DNA of 64,000 bases, taken from NCBI GenBank assembly GCA_016712665.1, contig JADJQP010000003.1, positions 1 through 64,000 of the forward strand. Direction: 5' to 3'. The stretch comes from Bacteroidota bacterium. Lineage in GTDB: Bacteria > Bacteroidota > Bacteroidia > Chitinophagales > Chitinophagaceae. The notes beneath the pieces were generated by a model that was not told the DNA's origin, searched no databases, and was given only the letters and a program-made list of their open reading frames with translations. Position 1 is the stretch's first letter. Each line of letters opens with the position of its first letter. The translations under genes were made by a program, and so were the position numbers. Below, piece after piece: positions 24,297 to 32,988 of this stretch.

Positions 24297-25469
24297 TTAG
24301 GCACTTGCTTGTCTTCGCTTCAATTCTCGTTGCAAAAGACTGAGCTCCCTCCCGGTTTGTCCGGCTACAGAAGTATTTTCCTGAGCACGTCGCATTAAAT
24401 ACGGAATCACATCACCAACCGGCCCATAGGGTAAATATTTCGAAACCAAAAAGCCCTCCTTTGCCAAATTGAAGGAAATATTATCGCTCATTCCATATAA
24501 CTGTGAAAAATGAATTCGTGGATGGTTTTTCTCCAGATTCTTTTGTGACATCAATTCTGTAGCCAAAAGACAACTTCGCTCATTATGCGTACCTATAAAA
24601 AGGGCTAATTGTTCGATGTTCTCAATGCAAAAATGCACAGCGGCATCGTAATCTCGATCTGTATGTTCCTTATTGAGCTGTATGGGCGACAAATAGTTCC
24701 ACTCCAAGGCACGAGCCCGCTCCTTTTCCATATAGGCACCCCGTACCAATTTAGCACCCAATAAATACCCTTTTTGAACAGCCTTTTGGTAACTTTCCTT
24801 TAAAAAATTAAGTCGATCGTGCCGATACAGCTGAAAGGTATTAAAAACCACCACTTTCTCCTTATTATATTTAGCCATCATGACATCCGTAACGGCATCA
24901 ACCGGTATTTGAATCCAGCTTTCCTCTGCATCAATGAGTATCATCTTATTATGCTGTGCGGCACAATTACAGATATTATCCACCCGTTTTAAAAATCGCT
25001 CATATTCTTTTTCCTCTTCGATACGCAGTACTTCCCCACTGTGCATTTTTTCAAGAAGCTGAAATCTGCAAAAGCCGGTCACTTTTAAACTTACAAAGGG
25101 AATATAACTTTTATTGGCGGCAAAGCGGATGGTTTGTAAAAAAGTGCCAACCGTCCTCTCAAATTCCGATTCTTCATTTTTACCTTCTACACCATAATCC
25201 ATGATAGTGGAAATGTCATACTTATATAAGTTTATCGCCGTTTCATCGGCTTCTTCCAAGGTTTCTCCACCGCAAAATTGTTTAAAAATAGTCGCTTTTA
25301 CGAGGCCCTTTATGGGTAGATAAAACCTAAAGGCAAATTGGGTCATTGAAATTCCTATTTGGGTGAGCCAAGTTTTGGCCATTGCAGAAAATAAGAAATG
25401 GGCTTTGCGAAGATCCTTCATGCTTTTAGAAGAGAAAGCAATCTCGGTATTATCAAAGTTTAAAGACAT
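24297..25469 (-). CDS. Proline dehydrogenase
   Basis: 390 residues, the length of stand-alone PRODH in Bacteroidota. FAD/TIM-barrel motifs: ILIDAEESWIQIPVDAV, GAKLVRGAYMEKERARA, FIGTHNERSCLLA, and QLYGMSDNISFNLA followed by KYLPYGPVGDVIPYLMRRA, ending in QENTSVAGQTGREL. It oxidises proline to pyrroline-5-carboxylate and feeds electrons to the quinone pool; the P5C dehydrogenase is not in this window. It ends 25 bases before mnmE, on the same strand. Confidence 0.94.
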   Translation of the reverse strand: MSLNFDNTEIAFSSKSMKDLRKAHFLFSAMAKTWLTQIGISMTQFAFRFYLPIKGLVKATIFKQFCGGETLEEADETAINLYKYDISTIMDYGVEGKNEESEFERTVGTFLQTIRFAANKSYIPFVSLKVTGFCRFQLLEKMHSGEVLRIEEEKEYERFLKRVDNICNCAAQHNKMILIDAEESWIQIPVDAVTDVMMAKYNKEKVVVFNTFQLYRHDRLNFLKESYQKAVQKGYLLGAKLVRGAYMEKERARALEWNYLSPIQLNKEHTDRDYDAAVHFCIENIEQLALFIGTHNERSCLLATELMSQKNLEKNHPRIHFSQLYGMSDNISFNLAKEGFLVSKYLPYGPVGDVIPYLMRRAQENTSVAGQTGRELSLLQRELKRRQASA

Positions 25470-25525
25470 AGAAAATTGTTGTTAATCGCAAAAGTAATAC
25501 TGTTAATAAGTATTAAATCTTTTTT

Positions 25526-25557
25526 TTTGGTGGATTAATTAATAAAATCTACTTTTA
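25526..25557 (+). promoter_or_regulatory. Promoter of the T9SS-exported protein gene
   Basis: TTTG at 25526-25529, 20 bases, TACTTTTA at 25550-25557, then 25 bases to the ATG at 25583. It is useful as an internal control: a chromosomal gene in this genome uses the same TACTTTTA form of the -7 box seen in many attC spacers. Confidence 0.5.
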
Positions 25558-25582
25558 CAGAACAAAATTAAAATATTTAAAA

Positions 25583-25846
25583 ATGAAAAAGATTTTATTC
25601 TTCGGTTTAACGACCTTGTTGTGTTCAAACATGAGTTTGAAAGCACAGCAGAAGTCAACAGTTGATCTCAAACGCGAGGTTCCGGCTTCAACAATTCACA
25701 AAGGTACATATGTTCCTAAAACGGCTCTTAACGTAGCTCAGGACAAAAAAACAAGAGGTGGTGCAAGATGGTATAGTTCAGCAGATGCCGCCGGTATCGC
25801 AAACGGATCCAATTTATTTGATCAAGCGCATCTTAATGTCAACTAG
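25583..25846 (+). CDS. T9SS-exported protein, N-terminal part before in-frame stops
   Basis: 87 codons with a signal peptide (ILFFGLTTLLCSNMSLKAQ) and then GGARWYSSADAAGIANGSN. The frame hits TAG at 25844-25846 and TGA at 25859-25861, and then continues, still in the same frame, for 354 codons (next entry). The product is therefore one protein of about 447 residues interrupted by two nonsense codons only five codons apart. Two point mutations or a small local sequence error explain this; a double frameshift between them is also possible. Confidence 0.7.
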   Translation: MKKILFFGLTTLLCSNMSLKAQQKSTVDLKREVPASTIHKGTYVPKTALNVAQDKKTRGGARWYSSADAAGIANGSNLFDQAHLNVN

Positions 25847-25864
25847 ATGTGGCAAGATTGAACA

Positions 25865-26926
25865 TTGAAGGGTAATTTCGGTGGAACGTCTGACAATATT
25901 TGGATTAAATCAGTAGGTCAAGTATTAGACCCAACTGCTGCAGTTCATAATGACCTAACGGCTCATGCAGGATTGATTCAAATAGGAAAGAATTCAGTAT
26001 TTAACGTGGATTCTGTTGCCATTACTTGCGCTTATGTAAGAAATCCGGCAAAAGCTTCTATTGTGGATACCTTAATTGTTACCATTTCTAAAGGAAATAG
26101 TGCTCCTTCTGATTTATTATTCTGGCCAGAAGACCAAGCAGCAGTTGTAGGACCTTATAGCGTAGATACGATTTTTGTTGCAAATCCTGCATTTGACTAT
26201 ACAACCAATACCTTAAAGAAAAATGTTGGTAGTGTTGCCTATACCGTAAAAATCCCTTTAACAGTAGCTGTTGCTAATGACACTACTGCAAACGGATGGA
26301 ATCAATTTGTAATACCTGTTACAGGTTTACAAAATCTTCCAGGTGGTTCTATTCCTACTATGACTATGAACTTCAAATCTGGAGATACTTGGGTTCCTAA
26401 TGTGGATTCAGCTTTCAACAACGGTTTAGGATTAAACTATATGCTTTTTGCTTCTTCTAGAGAAAATCCTCCTGCTGGTTTCAGAGCATACACTAAAAGA
26501 GATTACAATATGTCAAGTGTAATGAAAAATGATACAACCGGATGGGGCTTCGTTGGTTACATTCCTTCATTCTATTACAATAGCCCTGGATATGAACACC
26601 ATTGGTTTGACTGGAAATTAAGTTGCGCTTCATGTGCTCCAGTTGCAGTTAATGATGTTACCATCTTTAACGAAGTAAATGTGTTCCCTAATCCAGCTTC
26701 TACTGAATTAGCAATCAATCTTACATTGAAAGAAAATGCTAAAAATGTTTCTTTTGATATCACAAATACCTTAGGTCAAGTAGTTAAATCTATTAAACTT
26801 GGTAATGTAAATGCAAATCAAACAACTGGTGAAATCATCAAAATTTCTGATTTGTCTGCCGGAATGTATATCTATACCCTTCATGCAAACGGTCAAAAAG
26901 TTTCTAACAAATTATTAGTTAAGTAA
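25865..26926 (+). CDS. T9SS-exported protein, main part with type A sorting domain
   Basis: Continuation of 25583. It is a beta-rich secreted domain with no recognised enzymatic motif. It is followed by a type A sorting domain over the last 75 residues: VFPNPASTELAINLTL, SFDITNTLGQVVKSI and SAGMYIYTLHANGQKVSNKL. A strong terminator follows directly. Codon use and context are normal for the chromosome. Confidence 0.85.
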   Translation: MKGNFGGTSDNIWIKSVGQVLDPTAAVHNDLTAHAGLIQIGKNSVFNVDSVAITCAYVRNPAKASIVDTLIVTISKGNSAPSDLLFWPEDQAAVVGPYSVDTIFVANPAFDYTTNTLKKNVGSVAYTVKIPLTVAVANDTTANGWNQFVIPVTGLQNLPGGSIPTMTMNFKSGDTWVPNVDSAFNNGLGLNYMLFASSRENPPAGFRAYTKRDYNMSSVMKNDTTGWGFVGYIPSFYYNSPGYEHHWFDWKLSCASCAPVAVNDVTIFNEVNVFPNPASTELAINLTLKENAKNVSFDITNTLGQVVKSIKLGNVNANQTTGEIIKISDLSAGMYIYTLHANGQKVSNKLLVK

Positions 26927-26943
26927 TATTTGAACTTTTTTTC

Positions 26944-26974
26944 AAAAAAACCCTTCATTTTGAAGGGTTTTTTT
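26944..26974 (+). terminator. Rho-independent terminator
   Basis: Near-perfect hairpin AAAACCCTTCA / TGAAGGGTTTT with a TTT loop and a T tract, 18 bases after the stop of the T9SS-exported protein gene. It is symmetrical enough to work in both directions. Confidence 0.85.
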
Positions 26975-27054
26975 GTTTTTAGGACAAAAATTGTACTTTT
27001 CCCAACCTTTTATCTAACAATTGAGTCTTATTAGTAAGAAATACTCAAAATAAA

Positions 27055-27624
27055 TTGAACGCAGCTTTGAGCTATATAGGTACCCATCAAGAAGAAGAAC
27101 TGCTTACACTCATACATGGGTGTAGGGATGGGAAGCGCGCTGCGCAGGAAAAAATCTATAAAATGATGTATCCGAAAATGATGAGTATGGTGAAACGGTA
27201 TACCAACATGTATCAATACCATATTGCGGAGGAGATTCTGAACAATGGATTTTTAAAAGTGTTTCAAAAAATTGATAGCTACAAATTTGAAGGCTCGTTC
27301 GAAGGTTGGGTCCGAAGAATCATCTACCATTCCATATTTGACTATATCCGTCAAAATATTAAATATATGGAGAAGGTTGTGTTTGTGGAAAAAGATGAAG
27401 TGATAAGCAAGGATTTAGCTTCCAAAATGCACTACGATGAATTGATGAAACTGATACAAGATTTACCGGACACCACTCGAATGGTATTCAACCTCTACGT
27501 AATGGAAGGCTTTCCGCACAAAGAAATAAGCGAAAAAATAGGCATTAGTGAAGGTACCAGTAAATGGCATCTTTTTGAAGCAAGAAGAATATTAAAAATA
27601 AAAATTGAAGCACTAAATAAATAG
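27055..27624 (+). CDS. ECF-type RNA polymerase sigma factor
   Basis: 189 residues from a TTG start. Sigma region 2 covers about residues 25-95 (YPKMMSMVKRYTNMYQYHIAEEILNNGFLKVFQKI, then FEGWVRRIIYHSIFDYIR). Region 4 covers 130-185 (LIQDLPDTTRMVFNLYVMEG, HKEISEKIGISEGTSKWHLFEARRIL). The next gene starts 11 bases downstream and encodes a membrane protein whose N-terminus looks like the cytoplasmic anchor of a regulator, so the pair probably works as a signalling unit. Confidence 0.92.
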   Translation: MNAALSYIGTHQEEELLTLIHGCRDGKRAAQEKIYKMMYPKMMSMVKRYTNMYQYHIAEEILNNGFLKVFQKIDSYKFEGSFEGWVRRIIYHSIFDYIRQNIKYMEKVVFVEKDEVISKDLASKMHYDELMKLIQDLPDTTRMVFNLYVMEGFPHKEISEKIGISEGTSKWHLFEARRILKIKIEALNK

Positions 27625-27634
27625 TAAACGTATT

Positions 27635-28969
27635 ATGTCAAACAAAATTCCCATAGACGATCTGTTTAGAGAGGTACTCTCTGAGGGCAAAGAACAGCTT
27701 AATCTTGGCGCATGGGCAAACATGGAGCGAATGCTCAATGGCCAAAACCCGTACGCAAGCGATGAAAAAGACGCTAAACGAAAAAGAAGAATTCTTCCCT
27801 TTCTTGCTATTTTTCTATTGCTTTCTACAGCAATGACCGCTGGCTATTTATTGCTGAATAAAAAAGATAATAATGCACAAGACATTTCTAAGCCAAGTGT
27901 AAAAACCAATACCAACCGGGTAAGCCCAACCCAAGCGGTTACTGCAGAAACCACTCACCCACAAACCCCTGAAATACAAAACCAAACCAATAAGTACGCA
28001 ACACAACTTCAAGAAAATACCCCTACGAAATCTATTTCCGCAACTAATTCAGGAATTGTACGTGATGTAACCGAAACTCCTAAACCGAGCAACGAACCAG
28101 TGACCACTGCCATTGCAGTCGAAAACAAGGCCGAAGGCCAAATAATACCCAAAAAGGAAAAGAAGGGTCAAAAAGCCAATACCACTGGCAAACAAATTGC
28201 CACTGTTTTGGCAAACGACAACCAAGTTGATAAACTAGAAGAAATAGCTTCTATTGATAACCAAAATGAAAATCAAACAGTAAAAACAGAGGTTGTCAAT
28301 AAGATTGTTGCCAATGAAAAAATCAGCAAAAACAGAGATGGTAGTATTCATCATATCTCCTATGATACGATCGATAAATCAATAATAGAGATCGAGAAGA
28401 AAGGAACCCAAACGGATTTGCTTGCTGCAAACACCAATACGAACAAAAATTATCAATACCATCCACGCTATCTCGGTGCTCAAGTAGACGCCGATGAAAC
28501 ACCTATTGTGTTAAATAATATCGTGAATAGCGAACCGGTAGTTGCCATGCAAACACCAGGGATAAAAGGTACGGATGAAAAACCTAAAAGCAAAAAGCGC
28601 CAGGATAATACATCCATGTTTAGTGCCCTAGGTGTCTTTGCAAGTGTAACGCTAAACAAGATCGGTGATGCAAGTGGCGATTTCTTCCGACTTTTTAAAA
28701 CATTTGACCCAGGTGTAAGCATGGGTGTAAATGCTGCTTTGTTTAAAACAAAACATAACTACGGCGGTTTCCATGCAGGCCTAACAAATCATACAGCCAT
28801 CAGTGAAACATTTAGCGTAATTTCCGAATTGAAATTTTTCATCCGAAACAATGCAGGCTTTACCATAAACGATATCAAAACGCAGATTCTGAATAAAAGC
28901 GTTGACACCACCGTTCCCCGGACAAACTACCTACTTTTATCAGGTAGATTCCCTTACCAAAAAATATAA
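27635..28969 (+). CDS. Sigma-associated membrane protein with barrel domain, N-terminal part
   Basis: The cytoplasmic N-terminus (residues 1-50, with NLGAWANMERMLNG) resembles the start of anti-sigma-like proteins paired with ECF factors. One membrane helix follows (RILPFLAIFLLLSTAMTAGYLLL) and then about 200 residues rich in Thr, Asn, Gln and Lys, probably an unstructured periplasmic linker. The C-terminal domain begins near residue 330 (FSALGVFASVTLNKIG) and continues in the next entry after a one-base frameshift near 28915. The whole protein is about 580 residues. Confidence 0.75.
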   Translation: MSNKIPIDDLFREVLSEGKEQLNLGAWANMERMLNGQNPYASDEKDAKRKRRILPFLAIFLLLSTAMTAGYLLLNKKDNNAQDISKPSVKTNTNRVSPTQAVTAETTHPQTPEIQNQTNKYATQLQENTPTKSISATNSGIVRDVTETPKPSNEPVTTAIAVENKAEGQIIPKKEKKGQKANTTGKQIATVLANDNQVDKLEEIASIDNQNENQTVKTEVVNKIVANEKISKNRDGSIHHISYDTIDKSIIEIEKKGTQTDLLAANTNTNKNYQYHPRYLGAQVDADETPIVLNNIVNSEPVVAMQTPGIKGTDEKPKSKKRQDNTSMFSALGVFASVTLNKIGDASGDFFRLFKTFDPGVSMGVNAALFKTKHNYGGFHAGLTNHTAISETFSVISELKFFIRNNAGFTINDIKTQILNKSVDTTVPRTNYLLLSGRFPYQKI

Positions 28970-29378
28970 TTTCAAAAGTTTTATGTCGCTTGAATTACCC
29001 CTAATGTTGAGCGCACGATTCAACAAGATATCCATCTACGGTGGTCCTAATTTTGTGTATAATTTCAAGCTAAAAATCAATGAAATTGACAAGAAATATG
29101 TGGTAAACAAAGAAGAGGTTGTGAGCAACGCCGTACAATTTAATTATCCAGCAGAACTTGGAATGAAGTATGCTAAAAATGATTTTGGAAACCGTTTCGG
29201 AATCGGATATGCTGTTGGAGTTTCCTACAACTTCCATCGAAAAATTTGTATTGACCTCAGAATGAGCAAGGTGGTTTGGGACAATACCCAAACAAACTCA
29301 CAACGCGAAATTTCAAATGGTGTAACCAAGGTTCCATTTACACAACTCTCTTTAGGCTATAAATTCCTCGAAAAATAA
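28902..29378 (+). CDS. Barrel domain of the sigma-associated protein (continuation)
   Basis: After the CCCC run at 28916-28919, sense passes to this frame as YFYQVDSLTKKYNFKSFMSL, followed by paired strands typical of outer-membrane beta-barrel domains (YGGPNFVYNFKLKI, GIGYAVGVSYNFHRKICIDL, TQLSLGYKFL). A single polypeptide would thus connect a cytoplasmic N-terminus with a porin-like domain across the periplasm, as in other Bacteroidota sigma/anti-sigma pairs. It ends 38 bases before a terminator. Confidence 0.72.
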   Translation: MTPPFPGQTTYFYQVDSLTKKYNFKSFMSLELPLMLSARFNKISIYGGPNFVYNFKLKINEIDKKYVVNKEEVVSNAVQFNYPAELGMKYAKNDFGNRFGIGYAVGVSYNFHRKICIDLRMSKVVWDNTQTNSQREISNGVTKVPFTQLSLGYKFLEK

Positions 29379-29416
29379 TCCGACGTTTTTTTCTTCCCCT
29401 TATATATCCCCAACAA

Positions 29417-29444
29417 AAATGCCGCGCTCAGCGTGGCATTTTTT
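29417..29444 (+). terminator. Rho-independent terminator
   Basis: AATGCCGCGC, loop TCA, GCGTGGCATT, then T6. It ends the sigma-factor operon. Right behind it lies TATATTTG (about 29446), the probable -7 box of the next gene. Confidence 0.8.
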
Positions 29445-29471
29445 ATATATTTGTAAGTAAATCATGCACGC

Positions 29472-30572
29472 ATGCCAAAATTAGGTGAAATCATTACGGC
29501 GATAGAAGAATTTGCCCCGCTACAATATCAGGAATCCTATGACAATAGTGGCTTATTGCTAGGCGATAGGGAGCAGGAAATTTCACAAGCGCTCATTGCA
29601 CTTGATTGCACAGAGGCTGTCATTGACGATGCTATTCAAAAAAATTGCCAACTGGTCATCGCCCACCATCCCATCCTTTTTTCAGGAATAAAATCCATTA
29701 CCGGAAAAAATTATGTCGAAAGAGTGATGCTGAAAGCCATCCGTAACCATATTGCCATTTATGCAGCACATACCAATCTCGACAATGTTTATGGGGGGGT
29801 GAACCACAAAATTGCCGAAAAATTGCAATTAGTTGATTGCACTATTTTAGCCCCCAAAACAAAGGCCTTGAAACAAATGTATGTTTATGTACCAAGCGAT
29901 TGCGCAGATACTGTACGTGAGGCCCTCTTTCTGTCCGGTGCAGGTAGTATTGGCGAATACAGCCAGTGTAGCTATAATATAGAAGGAATTGGGACCTATT
30001 TGCCCTCTAACCAGGCAAACCCCTATATTGGAAAAAGAAACACGTACCAAGAGGAAAAAGAGGTCAAAATTGAGGTTATTTACCCCTTCGAAAAAGAGTC
30101 ACATATACTGCAAGCCCTCCAAAAATCGCATCCTTATGAGGAAATTGCCTATGGAATAATACCCCTCGACAATGCCACTGCGTATCTGGGATCAGGAATG
30201 ATGGGAACCTTGCACGAAGAACTGTCTGAAACCGCCTTTTTAGCGTATTTAAAACGAATACTGAATACCCAAAGCATCCGACATACTGCCTTTTTGAACA
30301 AAACAATCCGCACGGTGGCCATTTGCGGTGGATCGGGTAGTTTTTTACTTAGTAAGGCCATAAAGGCCGGCGCAGATGCATTTGTCTCCGCCGATTTTAA
30401 GTATCATCAGTTTTTTGATGCCGATGGACAAATACTTATTGCAGATGTCGGTCATTTTGAAAGCGAACAGTTTACGAGTGAAATTTTTTATGAGGTACTA
30501 TCAAAAATATTTCCTAATTTCGCACTCCATTTAACCTCGGTAAACACAAATCCGATAAACTATTTTAATTAA
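29472..30572 (+). CDS. Nif3-like dinuclear metal-centre protein
   Basis: 366 residues, the long form with an inserted PII-like domain in the middle (residues about 130-230). Metal-binding signatures of the family are present: DNSGLLLGD, LVIAHHPILFSG, IAIYAAHTNLDNVYGGVNHK, and near the end ICGGSGSFL, DAFVSADFKYH and ADVGHFESEQF. It forms hexameric rings; annotated as a GTP cyclohydrolase I type 2 homologue, but the true reaction is unsettled. It is co-transcribed with the zinc-ribbon gene four bases downstream. Confidence 0.93.
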   Translation: MPKLGEIITAIEEFAPLQYQESYDNSGLLLGDREQEISQALIALDCTEAVIDDAIQKNCQLVIAHHPILFSGIKSITGKNYVERVMLKAIRNHIAIYAAHTNLDNVYGGVNHKIAEKLQLVDCTILAPKTKALKQMYVYVPSDCADTVREALFLSGAGSIGEYSQCSYNIEGIGTYLPSNQANPYIGKRNTYQEEKEVKIEVIYPFEKESHILQALQKSHPYEEIAYGIIPLDNATAYLGSGMMGTLHEELSETAFLAYLKRILNTQSIRHTAFLNKTIRTVAICGGSGSFLLSKAIKAGADAFVSADFKYHQFFDADGQILIADVGHFESEQFTSEIFYEVLSKIFPNFALHLTSVNTNPINYFN

Positions 30573-30576
30573 TACT

Positions 30577-31329
30577 ATGGCAGCAGTTAAAGAATTTTCA
30601 GTACAGGAAAAATTAGTCTCCATCTGTACCCTACAAAAAATTGATTCAAAAATTGATGAAATTAATAAGCTCAGAGGCGAACTTCCAATGGAAGTGAAAG
30701 ATTTGGAGGACGAAATAGCCGGCTATACCACACGATTGAATGCCATTGATAATGAAATCAATCTGATTAAAGAAGATATCAAAAAGAAAAAGGCCATACA
30801 GGTTGAGTCAGCAGAAAACTTAAAGAAATACGAGAAGCAGCAAGCCAACGTAAAAAATAGCCGTGAATTTGAGGCAATCAATAAGGAAATTGAAATGCAG
30901 GAACTTGAAATCAAGGCCGCCGAAAAGAAAATCAAGGACGCTAAATTTGAAATTGAAGAACAAGAAAAATTGAAAGAACAAGCACAGGCCTTGATCGCTG
31001 AAAAAGAAGAAGTATTGTCTCTTAAGCAAAAAGAATTAAAACGCATCATCGACGAAACCGAAAAAGAAGAAAAAGAACTGCTTGTAAATCGACAAAAATC
31101 AGCAGATGCCGTAGAGTCACGCTTACTTTTGGCTTATACCAAAATTAGAAACAGCTTCAGAAATGGATTGGCTGTGGTACCTGTAGAAAGAGACTCATGC
31201 GGTGGTTGCTTTAATGTAGTTCCTCCACAACGTCAATCAGAAATCAGACTTCGCAAAAAAATGATTATCTGCGAACATTGCGGTCGCATTATTGTGGACA
31301 GCGAATTAGTTGAAAATATTCAACTATAA
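30577..31329 (+). CDS. C4-type zinc-ribbon coiled-coil protein
   Basis: 250 residues. Residues 15-175 form a long antiparallel coiled coil (heptads through LKKYEKQQANVKNSREFEAI and the Glu/Lys-rich stretch). A zinc ribbon follows with CGGCFNVVPPQRQ and IICEHCGRIIV (two CxxC pairs). Such proteins sit next to Nif3 in many genomes and are thought to act in RNA or translation-related processes; the family includes the chlamydial CT398 protein. Intact. Confidence 0.9.
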   Translation: MAAVKEFSVQEKLVSICTLQKIDSKIDEINKLRGELPMEVKDLEDEIAGYTTRLNAIDNEINLIKEDIKKKKAIQVESAENLKKYEKQQANVKNSREFEAINKEIEMQELEIKAAEKKIKDAKFEIEEQEKLKEQAQALIAEKEEVLSLKQKELKRIIDETEKEEKELLVNRQKSADAVESRLLLAYTKIRNSFRNGLAVVPVERDSCGGCFNVVPPQRQSEIRLRKKMIICEHCGRIIVDSELVENIQL

Positions 31330-31348
31330 TCTAAATAGTATATTCCAG

Positions 31349-31376
31349 AATAGCGTCAATATTTGACGCTATTTTT
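31349..31376 (+). terminator. Rho-independent terminator
   Basis: AATAGCGTCAA / TTGACGCTATT hairpin followed by T5. The right arm contains TTTG at 31362-31365, which also serves as the -33 box of the next gene, so terminator and promoter overlap. Confidence 0.8.
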
Positions 31377-31392
31377 ATTTAAAGTACTTTTG
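31362..31392 (+). promoter_or_regulatory. Promoter almost touching its start codon
   Basis: TTTG 31362-31365, 19 bases, TACTTTTG 31385-31392, then four bases to the ATG at 31397. With the usual spacing, transcription would start at or next to the A of ATG, giving a leaderless mRNA, unless a later start is used. Confidence 0.55.
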
Positions 31393-31396
31393 TACC

Positions 31397-32299
31397 ATGA
31401 TAGAAGGTACCCACCTTGCTCGTTTTACTACATACATACATCGGTATTGGATATCCTGCCTGTTGTTTATACTGTTGAGCCTTCGTTCACATTCGCAAAA
31501 TTTTCAATTCAATCCGAACTGTCAAAATGCGTATCATGCTTTTATGAGTATGAAAATTGAAGAAGGAAAGGCCCACCTACTGCGTGAGGTTACAGGCAAC
31601 CCCGCTAACTATCTACCGGTGATTCTAAGCAATTATGAAGATTTTATCAGTCTCACCTTTAACGAGAACCCAAAAGAGTACAAAGCACGTAAACCCCTAT
31701 TTCAAAAAAGGCTCAAACTACTAGAGCAATCCAATCAAAAGTCGCCCTACTATCTATTTGGGAAGGCCTTACTTTACTTTCAATGGAGTATTATTCAAAT
31801 TAAATACGCCGACTACTGGGATGCGGCATGGGATTTCCGTAAGTCTTTCATCACGTTCAAAGAAAATAAAACCTTATTTCCGGCATTTGCATACAATGAT
31901 ATTTACATTGGCGCCCAGGAGGCAGTAATTAGTACCATCCCTAGTGGGTATAAGTGGATCAGCAAAATATTAGGGATGAAAGGCAATATGAAAAATGGCA
32001 TGAATTTGCTGGGAAAATTTATCAATTCAGATCAAACCCTATTCAAAGAAGAATCCTTTCTATATTATATCTATCTAAAAAATTATTTAGAAAATGAAGT
32101 AGAAGCTGCTGCGCAAATTATCAAAACGTATAAACTGGATACCAAAAACAATTTACTATTCGCTTTTATGGCAGCAAATCTGGCTCTCAACAACAAAAAT
32201 GCTGCAGTGGCGAGAAAGCATCTTGGCCGGAAGAAATATGTCGAAAAGAGTATTTGCAATTTCCGATGCTGGATTATGAAATGGGAGATGCTAAAATGA
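31397..32299 (+). CDS. Secreted TPR-like protein, N-terminal part (frameshifted)
   Basis: A signal-like hydrophobic stretch (YWISCLLFILLSLRSHSQ) opens a helical repeat protein. Blocks such as ALLYFQWSIIQIKYADYWDAAW and ENEVEAAAQIIKTYKLDTKN look like degenerate tetratricopeptide repeats. Around 32225-32260 sense passes to the frame of the next entry (EEICRKEYLQFPMLDYEMG). The whole gene spans 31397-32901, about 500 residues. Proteins of this plan are common in Bacteroidota, without known function. Confidence 0.72.
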   Translation: MIEGTHLARFTTYIHRYWISCLLFILLSLRSHSQNFQFNPNCQNAYHAFMSMKIEEGKAHLLREVTGNPANYLPVILSNYEDFISLTFNENPKEYKARKPLFQKRLKLLEQSNQKSPYYLFGKALLYFQWSIIQIKYADYWDAAWDFRKSFITFKENKTLFPAFAYNDIYIGAQEAVISTIPSGYKWISKILGMKGNMKNGMNLLGKFINSDQTLFKEESFLYYIYLKNYLENEVEAAAQIIKTYKLDTKNNLLFAFMAANLALNNKNAAVARKHLGRKKYVEKSICNFRCWIMKWEMLK

Positions 32300-32901
32300 A
32301 ACGACTTGACTACAGCGCCATCAATTATTTTGAAAAATTTATCAAGTATTCACAAAGTAATTTTTATACGAAAGATGCCTGTTACAATATTGCCATTTGC
32401 TATTATTTAATGGGCAAAAATGATTTGGCCGAACAATACAAAAGAAAAACTAAATTAATTGGCAAAACCGAATCCGATGCCGATAAAAATGCCCATAAAA
32501 ATGCAGGAAAACCCTTTCCGCATCGCGACCTTCTAAAAGCCAAGCTTTTGAATGATGGTGGCAATAACGAACAGGCATTACTCATTCTTAACAGTGCGAA
32601 AGAATTAAATGCCGAAAATCAGTTGGAATATTATTATCGACTCGGTCGCGTATATGATGAATTGCACGACTACGAAAAAGCAATCAGCAATTATGTAAAG
32701 ACGATTGAGTTGGGGAATTCCTCCACTGAATACTTTGCGGCAAGGGCTGCCTTGCAAGCCGGATTTATCTACGAAAAAAAAGGAAACAAATCGGAAGCAT
32801 TACGGTACTTCAATATGACTTTGAATATGGAGGATCATGATTACAAAAACTCTCTGGACCAGCGTGCCAAATCAGGAATCAACAGAATCAAAGGGCAATA
32901 A
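32254..32901 (+). CDS. Secreted TPR protein, C-terminal part
   Basis: Continuation of 31397. Clear TPR motifs: AINYFEKFIKYSQSNFYTKD, CYNIAICYYLMGKNDLAEQY, YYYRLGRVYDELHDYEKAIS, and AALQAGFIYEKKGNKSEALR. It ends at 32901, 88 bases before recN. TPR arrays of this kind hold protein partners together in the periplasm or outer membrane. Confidence 0.78.
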   Translation: MQFPMLDYEMGDAKMKRLDYSAINYFEKFIKYSQSNFYTKDACYNIAICYYLMGKNDLAEQYKRKTKLIGKTESDADKNAHKNAGKPFPHRDLLKAKLLNDGGNNEQALLILNSAKELNAENQLEYYYRLGRVYDELHDYEKAISNYVKTIELGNSSTEYFAARAALQAGFIYEKKGNKSEALRYFNMTLNMEDHDYKNSLDQRAKSGINRIKGQ

Positions 32902-32988
32902 TTTTGCCGTAGCATAACCTGCCATCTGCGTGTTCAAAAAATTTAGAAAAGTATTCCATTTGATTCTAAATGCCATTACTTTTGCAAG

